This document shows, piece after piece, positions 29,072 through 38,221 of a stretch of DNA of 64,000 nucleotides (position 1 is its first letter; each line of letters begins with the position of its first letter). The stretch is from UBA117 sp049975245 (lineage in GTDB: Archaea; Methanobacteriota; Methanobacteria; Methanobacteriales; Methanobacteriaceae), in NCBI GenBank assembly GCA_049975245.1, contig JBNGDB010000009.1:20553-84552 (forward strand). Direction: 5' to 3'. The position numbers and the translations under genes were made by a program. The notes below the pieces were generated by a model. The model ran no database searches. It was not told where the DNA came from and worked only from the letters and a program-made list of their open reading frames with translations.

Positions 29072-29701
29072 TTATTCCTCCTCTAAAATCTTTTTAAATT
29101 CTAATGCGAATATTTGGTTTGACTTCGCTATTTCTTTGATTTTCTCTACATTATCTTCACCAGTTGAAATAAGAAGTGTAGATAATACTACGTCTGTCAT
29201 CTTAAATAATGGATCAATAACATTTCGAACAATTTTAGGTAAGCGATTAGTCATATAAACATCAGTTTCTATGAATCCAGTAGTTTTGTCCTCTAAAATA
29301 AAAGAAAACTTTGTTCCTTGTTTTTCAATGTCTCCTGCAAATTTCTTAATGGAAGTATCAGGACCCACCAATAACATTAAATTTGGTTCATTTAAAACAT
29401 AATAAGGAGCTATTTTAAGGTAAGCTCCCCCATTATCTTTACATATTAAGCTCAAATCTCTAATTTTATTTAAATCTCCAAATAAAATTATAAAATCAAA
29501 CTTTTTTGTAACAAATGATTCTTTTAAAGTTATATGTTCTCTAAACAATATTTGTACTCTTTCCTTTTCAGAAATTGCCTCATAAGCAACATTATTAACC
29601 ATGTCCTCGTTCCCAGCAATTACACACCATATTTTGTCTGTATCGTGCATAGTCGATACTTGTGCTGCTTTTCTGAGTACTTTAATTTTGCTTTCTATCA
29701 T
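29072..29701 (-). CDS. Protein of unknown function coupled to mreB
   Basis: I do not recognise this 209-residue protein. It starts MIESKIKVLRKAAQVS. It appears soluble with alternating strands and helices: KIWCVIAGNEDMV near 23-35, FDFIILFGDLNKIRDL near 65-80, LMLLVGPDTSIKKF near 105-118, and a C-terminal EVEK-rich helix. It ends 1 bp before mreB and contains the mreB Shine-Dalgarno, so the two are translationally coupled. A TATA-like TATAAAA about 25 bp upstream and no Shine-Dalgarno suggest a leaderless first gene. Confidence 0.7.
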   Translation of the reverse strand: MIESKIKVLRKAAQVSTMHDTDKIWCVIAGNEDMVNNVAYEAISEKERVQILFREHITLKESFVTKKFDFIILFGDLNKIRDLSLICKDNGGAYLKIAPYYVLNEPNLMLLVGPDTSIKKFAGDIEKQGTKFSFILEDKTTGFIETDVYMTNRLPKIVRNVIDPLFKMTDVVLSTLLISTGEDNVEKIKEIAKSNQIFALEFKKILEEE

Positions 29702-29710
29702 AAACAACAC

Positions 29711-30306
29711 ATCTATAAATTTTATAATTAATATGAAATTACCATTTATTTGTAGTATTTAAGTTTCTTGATAAACATTGCATATAAATATATATAAAAA
29801 CTTCCATTGAAATTTTATCTACAATTATCTTATACTCGAAAATCTTTTCTATACTTTATAATTATGATAAAAGATAATTAAACCAATAAATTGTTTTAAA
29901 ATTTCAATAAAAAGCATTTATATGTTAATTGGAATATTATTTTGTTTTAAAAGTTAATTTTAGTAGGTACATGTCTAAATAAAATCTTTAATACTACAAT
30001 ATTATTATCCTTATATTAATTTTCAAGTTAATAAATCTTAATTGTTTAATTTAATATCTAAAAATGATAAGTAATTTAAATGATTTTAAAATTATTAAAA
30101 ATAATTTTATATAAATATAATATTATTATAACTCAAAAATTATTATAATTCGAAAATACTTTAAATATTTAATTTAGGATAACGATATCAAATTATATAA
30201 AATAATATAGAAAATTAAAAATGCAAAATAGGTCATTCCGTTATCTTTATCTAATATATTTATTTTTTAAATAACGAGATCCTTTAATAATTAACAAATT
30301 TGTGAT
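29711..30306. promoter_or_regulatory. Long AT-rich divergent intergenic region
   Basis: About 600 bp with no open frame of note, between the mreB unit (minus) and the archaetidylserine decarboxylase run (plus). Several TATA-like stretches face both ways. An imperfect tandem repeat of ATTATTATAAYTC-AAAA lies at about 30122-30156. I see no hairpin terminator or conserved RNA fold. Confidence 0.5.
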
Positions 30307-30990
30307 ATGATGTTTGTAAAAGGCACATTAAAAAAAGTAGGAATTCTATTAACTTTATCATTATTACCCTTCCTATTTGGATATTTCATTATTACTTTCT
30401 TATTATTTTCACTTATTGCATTTATGATGCAATTTTTCAGAGACCCTGAAAGAAATATACCTGAAGGAGAAAACTTGATAATTGCTTCTGCAGATGGTAG
30501 ATACCTAAATGGGAAAATTGATAAAATTAAAATAGTTAATTACGATGATCATTTGATGGATTATGTTTTAGAAGAAGGTGAAAAGGGTATACTTGTCAGT
30601 ACGTTCATGTCTCCATTTGATGTTCATGTAAATCGAGTTCCCATATCAGGAGAAGTAATTGAAACTAAATATTTCCCTGGAAAATTTCAAATTGCTTGGA
30701 AAGATGTTCAAAAAGAAAATGAGAAAAATTTAATAGTAATAAATTCAGAATATGGGAAAGTAGGAGTTATACAAATAGCAGGTTTTGTTGCCAGACGTAT
30801 AGTTCAGTATGTGAATGTAGGAGACCATGTGAAAATTGGTGAAAGATTGGGAATGATTAGATTTGGATCCCGAGTTGATATAATAATCCCCTACGAAAAC
30901 AGTGAAGTTTTAGTTCAAGTCGGAGAAAAATCTAAAGCTGGAGAAACTATTATTGCTAGAATGTTTAAGGAATCAAATAACAAATCATAA
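30307..30990 (+). CDS. asd: Archaetidylserine decarboxylase (phosphatidylserine decarboxylase family)
   Basis: Pyruvoyl enzyme that converts archaetidylserine to archaetidylethanolamine in the membrane. The 227 residues have two N-terminal hydrophobic helices (about 10-40), the FRDPER motif, SPFDVHVNRVP, and the self-cleavage site RFGS with Ser188 as the pyruvoyl precursor. The C-terminal VQVGEKSKAGETI is typical. It is followed by the CDP-alcohol transferase that supplies its substrate. Two adjacent ATGs (30307 and 30310) are equally possible. Confidence 0.9.
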   Translation: MMFVKGTLKKVGILLTLSLLPFLFGYFIITFLLFSLIAFMMQFFRDPERNIPEGENLIIASADGRYLNGKIDKIKIVNYDDHLMDYVLEEGEKGILVSTFMSPFDVHVNRVPISGEVIETKYFPGKFQIAWKDVQKENEKNLIVINSEYGKVGVIQIAGFVARRIVQYVNVGDHVKIGERLGMIRFGSRVDIIIPYENSEVLVQVGEKSKAGETIIARMFKESNNKS

Positions 30991-31073
30991 AAAAAGTTTT
31001 TTCAAACAATAATATATTTTAAAGTATAAAAATAATAATAATCTAAAATAATGATTTATATTGGAAGTGTTAT

Positions 31074-31790
31074 ATGAATATAAAATCTTACATGTCTTTT
31101 GCAGATTTGTTTTCATTAGGAAATGCCTCTTTTGGTTTTTTATCAATTTTAATGATTTTAAGCGGCGATTTAATTCTTGCTGCGAAGTTTATACTTGTAG
31201 CAGTAATATTTGACTCTTTGGATGGTTGGGTAGCAAGGAAAACAAAAAGACATGATGAGTATGGATTTGGAAAAAATATTGATTCATTATGTGATGTTAT
31301 ATCCTTTGGTGTTGCACCCGGAATTTTTCTTTATTCGGCAACTTTAACATTCAGCATACCATACATTAATATACTAGTAAGTCTCTTAATAGTTATATGT
31401 GGTATATTGAGACTTTCTAGGTTCAATATAATCACAAGATCTAGTCAAAGTACAAAAGAATTTGTGGGTTTACCCATACCTGCAACAGCGATAATAATTT
31501 CATCATATTATCTTTCAGGTATGTTCCAAGTGGACATATCACTTATCTTAATGACGGTGGTGTCTTTATTAATGGTAAGTTCAATAAATTATCCTAAATT
31601 TGGGGATATTAGAGTGATGGCAGTGGGAGGATTAATACTGCTGACTAATCTGTTGCCTCAAAGCATTTTGACTTTAATTTATAACCTTCCGGGAAAAGCT
31701 TTGTTTTTAGCATCCCTATTATATTTATTAGTAATACCTTTTATTAGGTTATATAGCAAAAAATCTAAAAGTGGTCCACATGTTAGATAA
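31074..31790 (+). CDS. pssA: Archaetidylserine synthase (CDP-alcohol phosphatidyltransferase)
   Basis: Transfers the archaetidyl group from CDP-archaeol to serine. The 238-residue protein has about six to eight helices and the CDP-alcohol signature DSLDGWVAR (47-55) with NIDSLCD (68-74). The following part is DVISFGVAPG, as in bacterial PssA type II. The location 84 bp after asd makes serine the likely alcohol. The 3' end overlaps the next gene by 11 bp. Confidence 0.9.
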   Translation: MNIKSYMSFADLFSLGNASFGFLSILMILSGDLILAAKFILVAVIFDSLDGWVARKTKRHDEYGFGKNIDSLCDVISFGVAPGIFLYSATLTFSIPYINILVSLLIVICGILRLSRFNIITRSSQSTKEFVGLPIPATAIIISSYYLSGMFQVDISLILMTVVSLLMVSSINYPKFGDIRVMAVGGLILLTNLLPQSILTLIYNLPGKALFLASLLYLLVIPFIRLYSKKSKSGPHVR

Positions 31791-33084
31791 GATATTAGGA
31801 AAAAAGAAGAACGACAAAGATTCCCCTCCGGATCTTAGGAAAAATGGGAAATCAGATTCGGATGTGGGAGGGCGTCTTAAAGACGTCGTAGGCAAGATAA
31901 CTGGTAAAGGAGGCGGTGAAGGTAAGGATAAGGCTAAATCTGAAAAAGTATCGGATGAAAAACCTTCCGAGAAGAAAAAAATACCAAAACCCATGCCCAA
32001 ACCTCGGATAAAACCTAGAGAAAAACCTAAATTAAAGACTCCTCCAAAAAAACCAGGCGGTATTAAAAAACCAGGCGGATTCGGTAAAAGAGTTCCTGAT
32101 GAAGATCAAAGGACTCTTATTGGTGCAGCTGTTTTTGGAATAATATTAATAGTCATAGTGGGAGCAGGATATTATTTCTTAGTTTATCAGCCGTATCAAG
32201 AAACTTTAAATGCAGCTAAAACAACAAAATTTAATGAAGTTGACTCTTACTTCAAGGGACCTTTAGCATTATATCCTGAAAAACAAAGTTTATTGGCGCG
32301 AATAGATGGTGCCGTTACTCCTGAAGAAGCTTTGGCTGTGGATGTTTTAGGTCCAGCTACCAGTGCATGGAGAACTTATCAGACGCAGCAGCTTAAAGAG
32401 AAGAGAGATAATTATGGTAGGATTATGATTGTATATAGTGCTGAAGAGCAGAAAAATGTTATTATGAAGGTTGATACTGCCCAAAAATTTATACAACAAG
32501 CAGATGCTACCGTACTGGCAAATATGGAATTACAAACTCCAGATACTGTTGCAGTTCCAATAATTATTACCAGGTTACAGGCTGCTGGTGGTTTAGTAAC
32601 GGTAGGTAATATGGTGGACGTGTACCTGCGAACTGCTGGAAATAATACTACAGCTACAAATACCTCATCTCCAAAAATAAGTGGTGCAACCGTATTAGCC
32701 ATATTAAGAGCAAGAGATAGTGGTAATTTTGGAAATGTTTCATTATCAAGGTCACAAGAAATATCCATCAACCAGATGATACAAAGCAGTTCTCAAAGTC
32801 AATCAACTTCAGGTGATGTTGAATCACTTTTAAGAGCAGCATCATCCAGAACGTGGAATGAGGCTGAAATAAATTCATTACTGGAAAGTTATGGATGGAG
32901 ACTTTCTGACTTTGAAAGGGCATCAAACTTAGGAGAACTTGATGCACAATACCTTGTGCTTTTAGAAGTTCCAAGAGAAGATGTAGGATTCCTAATTCAG
33001 AATATGGATAGTGTTATACTTACTGTTCCGACACAACAAGCACCTGCTTGGATGTCTAAAGAACTGACAAGGATATATGGATAA
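31780..33084 (+). CDS. Single-pass membrane protein with basic, proline-rich cytoplasmic tail (possibly DUF515)
   Basis: About 434 residues. Residues 1-100 are very rich in Lys, Gly and Pro (repeated KPK, KPGG), then one hydrophobic helix near 106-128 (GIILIVIVGAGYYFLV), then a large extracellular domain with several SxxS-rich linkers. I suspect the archaeal DUF515 family, from memory of its size and neighbourhood only. The ATG at 31780 overlaps pssA by 11 bp. The highly basic tail may contact lipid, wall precursors or nucleic acid; that is a guess. Confidence 0.7.
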   Translation: MLDKILGKKKNDKDSPPDLRKNGKSDSDVGGRLKDVVGKITGKGGGEGKDKAKSEKVSDEKPSEKKKIPKPMPKPRIKPREKPKLKTPPKKPGGIKKPGGFGKRVPDEDQRTLIGAAVFGIILIVIVGAGYYFLVYQPYQETLNAAKTTKFNEVDSYFKGPLALYPEKQSLLARIDGAVTPEEALAVDVLGPATSAWRTYQTQQLKEKRDNYGRIMIVYSAEEQKNVIMKVDTAQKFIQQADATVLANMELQTPDTVAVPIIITRLQAAGGLVTVGNMVDVYLRTAGNNTTATNTSSPKISGATVLAILRARDSGNFGNVSLSRSQEISINQMIQSSSQSQSTSGDVESLLRAASSRTWNEAEINSLLESYGWRLSDFERASNLGELDAQYLVLLEVPREDVGFLIQNMDSVILTVPTQQAPAWMSKELTRIYG

Positions 33085-33134
33085 AAATCAATACTATAAT
33101 AAAAGGAGTGTTGGATTAGATAGGGGGATATTAT

Positions 33135-34037
33135 ATGAATATAAATCAAATATGTATAGCATTAATGGTCCTATTCGTATTTATGGGAGTTTCATATGGA
33201 GCAGAAGCATGGATAACAGAAAATCCCAATGCTACTAGCGTAAGGATGAGTGAACTAACAGCAACAATCCATATACATATTAAAAATAACAATAACCAAG
33301 TACAATATTTTAAAATTAGTCAGGAATATTTCAAAACCACACCTCCTATGGAGTGGCAAATAGTTTGGACTAATCCTGCAGCAGTGAAAATGGTTAAATC
33401 TAGTTACCCAGAATTAGGTGGAGACTATGGCTGGAAACTAAAGCCTGGAGAAACAAAAACAATTTGTTTTAAACTTAAAAATACAGGACCTTCTCCTCCT
33501 TTACCTGAATGGTATATTATAAGAAATGACTCTCAAGCAAATCAGTACTGGCCTTTAATACCTGAACCCGGAATCACAGCTACATGGTTCTTCCCTAACG
33601 AGTTAGAAATGCTCAATCCTAAACTTGACTTGCAACTATGGCAAGGGACTTTCCATTTCAAACTTAGAAATGTGGACTCAAAAACTGTTTCGGGTATAGT
33701 AAGAGCACCAATAGTTCCTATGAACTCAAAATTAACCTATAGCAATCCTAAAGCATTTATCGATGACGATATAATGGTTAATGCCAATACAGCTGCATGG
33801 GATGTTACTATGGCTCCTGGAGCACAAAGATACTTTACTTATGAATATTTATGGCCCTCCACAAGCAGTCATCAGTCATATGCTGGGACTTATTCATCTT
33901 CAATACCAACAACCAGTGCGGCATCCTCTACTAACAATTCAGTTCCAACTAAAGAAACTGGTGTCCCTTATGGGTTATTCATCATAGCAGCAGTTGCTAC
34001 TGGTGCTGGAGTGCTATATGCTAAATTTGTAAGATGA
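33135..34037 (+). CDS. Exported surface protein with C-terminal sorting-signal-like anchor
   Basis: A 300-residue secreted protein. It has a cleavable N-terminal signal (about 1-23, ending SYGAEA), a beta-rich extracellular body with aromatic-rich segments such as TWFFPNELEMLNPK, a Ser/Thr/Asn-rich linker (about 255-272), then VPTKETGVP, a hydrophobic helix (about 280-296) and a short basic tail AKFVR. The motif-helix-basic tail order is the classic layout of sortase substrates, and a sortase gene follows 94 bp later. A role in the cell surface is likely; its partner is not known. Confidence 0.72.
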   Translation: MNINQICIALMVLFVFMGVSYGAEAWITENPNATSVRMSELTATIHIHIKNNNNQVQYFKISQEYFKTTPPMEWQIVWTNPAAVKMVKSSYPELGGDYGWKLKPGETKTICFKLKNTGPSPPLPEWYIIRNDSQANQYWPLIPEPGITATWFFPNELEMLNPKLDLQLWQGTFHFKLRNVDSKTVSGIVRAPIVPMNSKLTYSNPKAFIDDDIMVNANTAAWDVTMAPGAQRYFTYEYLWPSTSSHQSYAGTYSSSIPTTSAASSTNNSVPTKETGVPYGLFIIAAVATGAGVLYAKFVR

Positions 34038-34062
34038 AAATGAAAATTTAGGGGTTATATAA

Positions 34063-34101
34063 AAGTTAATGTTTATTTAGTGGACCACTAAACATTAACT
34101 T
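34063..34101. repeat. Long inverted repeat between the surface protein and sortase genes
   Basis: The arms AAGTTAATG...TTTAGTGG and CCACTAAACATTAACTT pair over 17 bp with one 4-base bulge and a single A at the centre. It lies 26 bp after the surface-protein stop and 30 bp before the sortase start, just downstream of a TTATATAA box. It may be an operator for the sortase promoter or an RNA hairpin. Confidence 0.85.
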
Positions 34102-34131
34102 ATTTAAGGCAAGAGTCTATACATAATTTAG

Positions 34132-34854
34132 ATGAAAATTTCAACGCTTTTTATTATTGTAGGGATGGTAATATTATCCTTCTACGTTTTGATAGAAGTT
34201 AATTATTATGCTGCGGCAGATATTATAATGGAAAATCAAAGCGACGTTCCTTTCTTAGAAATACCTGCAATAGGAGTTAATGAAAGTATTAATAACAAAT
34301 CTGTATCTTATGGAATATATCACGAACCACAATCTTCTAAACCAGGACGGGGCACGGTTATTATTTTCGGTCATAGAACTCTGTATGGATCACCTTTTTT
34401 AGATCTTGATAAGTTAAAAAATGGTGATAAGATAAATTTAATTTGGCCAGAAATAGGCAATGCTCAATACACAGTTAATGATACGTTTATTGTTCCGGCA
34501 TCATATAGAATGTCTGTGGAACAGGGAAATACTTTATTCTTAATAACTTGCTATCCGCTAGGATCTACAAGGGAGAGATATATTGTCCAAGCTAAATTAG
34601 AAGGAATAACTCCCATCACCAACAAAACCACCCGCGAAAATCCTAAATCATTTTACGCTCCCCTGTTAATTGTAGGATTTTTTGGGATAGGGATGATTAT
34701 TAATTATATATACCCGGTTGATGAGGATAAAAAAATCATATTTGTTGCAGTATTAGCATTAACCTTATTTTTGATATTTGGATATATATTTCCTACTCCC
34801 GCAGATTATATTTCCAATAAATTAGCTGAAATTAATAGTTTATTAGGTGTTTAA
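34132..34854 (+). CDS. Sortase (transpeptidase) with C-terminal membrane helices
   Basis: Cysteine transpeptidase of 240 residues that links surface proteins to an anchor. It has an N-terminal helix (1-20), a sortase domain with the catalytic triad visible as His81 in FGHRT, Cys140 in LITCYPLG and Arg149 in TRERYIV, and PAIGVNESI plus the KLKNGDKI strand. Two more helices (about 174-192 and 200-220) sit at the C-terminus, as in some class-D/E-like enzymes. The start at 34132 has no Shine-Dalgarno. Its probable substrate is encoded just upstream. Confidence 0.88.
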   Translation: MKISTLFIIVGMVILSFYVLIEVNYYAAADIIMENQSDVPFLEIPAIGVNESINNKSVSYGIYHEPQSSKPGRGTVIIFGHRTLYGSPFLDLDKLKNGDKINLIWPEIGNAQYTVNDTFIVPASYRMSVEQGNTLFLITCYPLGSTRERYIVQAKLEGITPITNKTTRENPKSFYAPLLIVGFFGIGMIINYIYPVDEDKKIIFVAVLALTLFLIFGYIFPTPADYISNKLAEINSLLGV

Positions 34855-35229
34855 ATGGAAGAAGATGTGGAAAAAAGATTTTTTGAAAATTTATCCAATA
34901 GAGAAAGAACTATATTTGAAGGTGCAATTACTATGGGTGCACTATTTCACCAGTTCATAGGTACTCCAGTGAGTCTTTCTAACGCAGATGAACTGGAAAG
35001 ATCCATAGAAAATAGCATGAAACTTCAACCATGTATAAAAAAAGTTGAAGTAGAAATTGATCGTGAAATACTTGAAGAATCTAAAAGTGAATTTGATTAT
35101 CTATCTTTAAGTGGCGATATGCTTGAAGTTAAAGTTTTTTCAGAATATGCAGATTCTAAAGCCGTTATAAAAATGAGGTACATTGAAGAACTTAAATATC
35201 CTTTAATGTATGTAGAATCCCTAGATTAG
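34855..35229 (+). CDS. mptD: Dihydroneopterin aldolase, archaeal MptD type
   Basis: Cleaves dihydroneopterin to 6-hydroxymethyl-dihydropterin in tetrahydromethanopterin synthesis. The 124 residues match the archaeal family formerly DUF381: RERTIFEGAITMGALFHQFIGTPVS near 17-41, then a mixed alpha/beta tail with LKYPLMYVESL. It is unrelated in sequence to bacterial FolB. The start follows the sortase stop with no gap, so it is cotranscribed with the sortase by position; no functional link is evident. Confidence 0.85.
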   Translation: MEEDVEKRFFENLSNRERTIFEGAITMGALFHQFIGTPVSLSNADELERSIENSMKLQPCIKKVEVEIDREILEESKSEFDYLSLSGDMLEVKVFSEYADSKAVIKMRYIEELKYPLMYVESLD

Positions 35230-35498
35230 TTTTAATAATTTTTATAAGACATTAATGGCTGTGAATTAAATTATTTCGATTTATTATGCAGAACTATTTA
35301 TTCGGTAGAGTATATCTTAACTTTATATTTCTATCTACCCATTACCCCCAGAGTCATCAATTAAGATAAATATGATTAATTTTTTATATTTTTTTGATTA
35401 AATACAGAAATATTAATTTAATATAAAATAAAAACCTTATATAGAACATATATCAAAAAATGACCATTATTATTAGTTTAAAATATGGAGTAAATTAG

Positions 35499-36635
35499 AT
35501 GTACGAAGGATTGACTCCACTGTTGATGGGTATTATCATTTTACTTGCCAGTTTAATATCTTTGAGATTTGGGATATCAGTTGCTATTCTGGAGATAATT
35601 TTTGGAGTTATTGCAGGTAATTTAGGACTTATAAGTACCGAAGGATGGATAATATATCTTTCAGGTTTTGGAGGAATATTTCTTACATTTTTAGCGGGTG
35701 CTGAGACAGATATCATTTTAATGCGTAGACAGTTAAAGGAAAATTTTTTAATAGGATTATTCTCATTTTTAAGTCCATTTATATTTGTATTTTTATTTAC
35801 TTATTATATTGCTAACTGGAGTTTATTAGCTTCGTTAATTGCCGGGGTTGCTCTTTCAGAAACTGCAGTTGCTGTGGTTTATTTTGTTTTGATCGAAACA
35901 AATACTTCTCAGACCGTAATTGGAAAAAAACTAATGGCCGCTACCTTTATGACCAATATGGGAACTGCTATAGCTTTAAGTATTTTATTTTTAAGACCTA
36001 CTTTATATACATTGATTTTTGTATTAATATCCATTATTGTAATAGTTTTGGCGACTAAATTTTCTAATATTGTTTTTGAAAATCCTAAATTAAAAAATAA
36101 AGTTATTGAACCTGAAATTAAGTATATATTCCTCTTGTTACTGGTTTTCATATTTTTCGCCCAGTTAGGTGGTGCTCAAGCAATATTACCCGCATTTATT
36201 TTAGGTTTGTTCATGTCTAAACATTTTGTAGGAACTTCAGAAACAATTGAGGTAAAAAAAAGACTTAAAACCATTGCATTCGCCTTTATTACGCCCATAT
36301 TTTTTATTGTAGGAGGTTTAAACGTTTCATTGACTCTTATAGTATCTGCACTTCCCCTATTTATTTCTTTATTTGTAATACGTCAGTTAAGTAAATTTGC
36401 AGGTATTTATTTAATAACTAGTAAGTATTTGAAGCAAGATTTGACTTATATTACTTTACTTTTAAGTACAGGGCTAACATTTGGATTAATAGCCAGTTTA
36501 TTCGGATTAAATGCTGGTTATATCAATCAAATTCAATATTCTATTCTTACTGGGGTATTAATCTCCAGCGCGATTATACCTACTTACATAGCCCAAAAAT
36601 GGTTTATGCCTCTGCATCCAGAAGATATGATATAA
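35499..36635 (+). CDS. CPA2-family sodium/proton antiporter
   Basis: A 378-residue integral membrane protein with about 11-12 helices and no C-terminal TrkA-N domain. The conserved elements are FLAGAETDIILMRRQL, GVALSETAVAVVYFVL, FFAQLGGAQAILPAFILGLFMSKHF and FITPIFFIVGGLNVS, characteristic of NapA/KefB-type antiporters. Na+ or K+ exchange for H+ is the expected activity. It stands alone with its own upstream gap of about 270 bp, which shows a TATATAGAA-like box near 35437. Confidence 0.9.
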   Translation: MYEGLTPLLMGIIILLASLISLRFGISVAILEIIFGVIAGNLGLISTEGWIIYLSGFGGIFLTFLAGAETDIILMRRQLKENFLIGLFSFLSPFIFVFLFTYYIANWSLLASLIAGVALSETAVAVVYFVLIETNTSQTVIGKKLMAATFMTNMGTAIALSILFLRPTLYTLIFVLISIIVIVLATKFSNIVFENPKLKNKVIEPEIKYIFLLLLVFIFFAQLGGAQAILPAFILGLFMSKHFVGTSETIEVKKRLKTIAFAFITPIFFIVGGLNVSLTLIVSALPLFISLFVIRQLSKFAGIYLITSKYLKQDLTYITLLLSTGLTFGLIASLFGLNAGYINQIQYSILTGVLISSAIIPTYIAQKWFMPLHPEDMI

Positions 36636-36817
36636 TCATAATATAACGAATAATTAGAATTAAAGGAAATCTATAAGAAAAACAATAATAAAAATACTAG
36701 ATAATAATAATAGAATTTAAAAATTATAATTATATTAATTAATTATGAACAATACAATTTCATTATAAATAATATAAGTTAATGTGATTTGAAGATTAAA
36801 TTATCAAAAATGATACT

Positions 36818-37027
36818 ATGATAACCATTGACAAAAAATTGTGTAAAGGGTGTGATATCTGCACTGAATTCTGTCCACGCCAGGTCTACGAAAAATCTGA
36901 GACACTGGATAAGAAAGGTGTGCATATTCCCGTTCCGGCACACGAAGAAAAATGTAATAAATGCAAAATTTGTACTTTATTATGTCCAGATCAAGCTATA
37001 AAGGTTGATGAAAACGATGACGAGTGA
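36818..37027 (+). CDS. korD: 2-oxoglutarate:ferredoxin oxidoreductase delta subunit (ferredoxin)
   Basis: A 69-residue 2[4Fe-4S] ferredoxin subunit. Both cluster motifs are present: CKGCDICTEFCP and CNKCKICTLLCP. The short EFCPRQVYE region and overlap with korA fit the delta subunit of KorABCD, which reductively carboxylates succinyl-CoA to 2-oxoglutarate. The start is ATG at 36818 without a clear Shine-Dalgarno. Confidence 0.92.
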   Translation: MITIDKKLCKGCDICTEFCPRQVYEKSETLDKKGVHIPVPAHEEKCNKCKICTLLCPDQAIKVDENDDE

Positions 37028-38153
37028 AGAAATGTTTATCCAAGGCAATGAAGCTTGTGCCCGCGGTGCATTAAAAGCAGGATGTAGGTTTTTTGGAGGT
37101 TATCCCATAACTCCTTCCACTGAAATAGCCGAAGATATGGCAATATTACTCCCTAAAGAAGGTGGGGCCTTCATACAAATGGAAGATGAAATATCAGCTC
37201 TCGGATCAGTGATTGGTGCATCATGGTCAGGTGTTAAATCTATGACCGCCACATCAGGCCCTGGTTTTTCGTTGATGCAAGAACATGTAGGTTTTGCCGC
37301 CATGACCGAAACTCCGCTTGTGATTATTGATATGCAGCGAGGTTCGCCATCCACTGGACAGCCTACCATGGCTTCTCAGAGTGATATGATGCAATCTCGA
37401 TGGGGTTCACATGGAGATTACGAAATCATTGCTCTTTCACCATCTTCGGTACAAGAATGTTTTGATTTTACTATAGAAGCTTTTAATCTAGCGGAACAAT
37501 ATCGAGTTCCAGTAATGGTTATGAGTGATGAAATAGTGGGTCATATGAGGGAAAAAATTACCATACCGGGTAAGGTTAAAATTAATAAACGTAAAATGCC
37601 TGAAGAAACCCCAGAGAAATTTTTACCATTTAAAGCTGATTTTGATGATACTCCCCCTATGCCTTCATTTGGTAGCGGATATAATATACACATAACCGGG
37701 TTAACCCATGATGATAAGGGCTATCCAGATGCATCAAATCCTGAAACCCATTCTAAACTAGTTAATAGGCTATGTGATAAAATAAATAAACATAGAGATG
37801 AAATAACTCGGATTAACAAAGAATTAACAGATGATGCAGATGTTATAGTAGTTTCATATGGTGCACCTTCTAGATCGGCAGCAACTGCTGTTAAAAAAGC
37901 TCGTGAACAAGGTATTAATGCTGGTTATATAAAAATTGATGTAGTATGGCCCTTCCCCGAAAAAGAAATTAAAAAAGCCGCTAAACAGGCTTCAAATATT
38001 ATAGTGGTAGAAATGAATTTAGGTCAAATCTTTTATGAAGTCGAAAGGATTGCCTGCAACTATTCCAAAGTATCATTACTCCCTAAGATCGGTGGAGAAA
38101 TACATCAACCTGATGAAATTTTAGATAAAATAAAATCAATAACAAAAGAATAA
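37017..38153 (+). CDS. korA: 2-oxoglutarate:ferredoxin oxidoreductase alpha subunit
   Basis: Pyrimidine-domain subunit of 378 residues. ACARGALKAGCRFFGGYPITPSTEIAED at the N-terminus, TSGPGFSLMQEHVG, and RGSPSTGQPTMASQSD are the alpha-subunit hallmarks. The ATG at 37017 is used because MTSEEMFIQGNEACARG fits the family start; other in-frame starts lie 9-12 bases upstream. It overlaps korD by 11 bp. With korB, korC and sucC it forms one unit. Confidence 0.96.
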   Translation: MTSEEMFIQGNEACARGALKAGCRFFGGYPITPSTEIAEDMAILLPKEGGAFIQMEDEISALGSVIGASWSGVKSMTATSGPGFSLMQEHVGFAAMTETPLVIIDMQRGSPSTGQPTMASQSDMMQSRWGSHGDYEIIALSPSSVQECFDFTIEAFNLAEQYRVPVMVMSDEIVGHMREKITIPGKVKINKRKMPEETPEKFLPFKADFDDTPPMPSFGSGYNIHITGLTHDDKGYPDASNPETHSKLVNRLCDKINKHRDEITRINKELTDDADVIVVSYGAPSRSAATAVKKAREQGINAGYIKIDVVWPFPEKEIKKAAKQASNIIVVEMNLGQIFYEVERIACNYSKVSLLPKIGGEIHQPDEILDKIKSITKE

Positions 38154-38221
38154 TCATATAAATTACCTAATTATGAAATTAAAGCAATATAATTAGATTT
38201 TTAATAAAAGGAGTGTTTAAT

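Noticed and set aside
30122..30156. CRISPR or regulatory repeat array
   Set aside because: Only two imperfect AT-rich units with no spacers; simple-sequence drift explains them.
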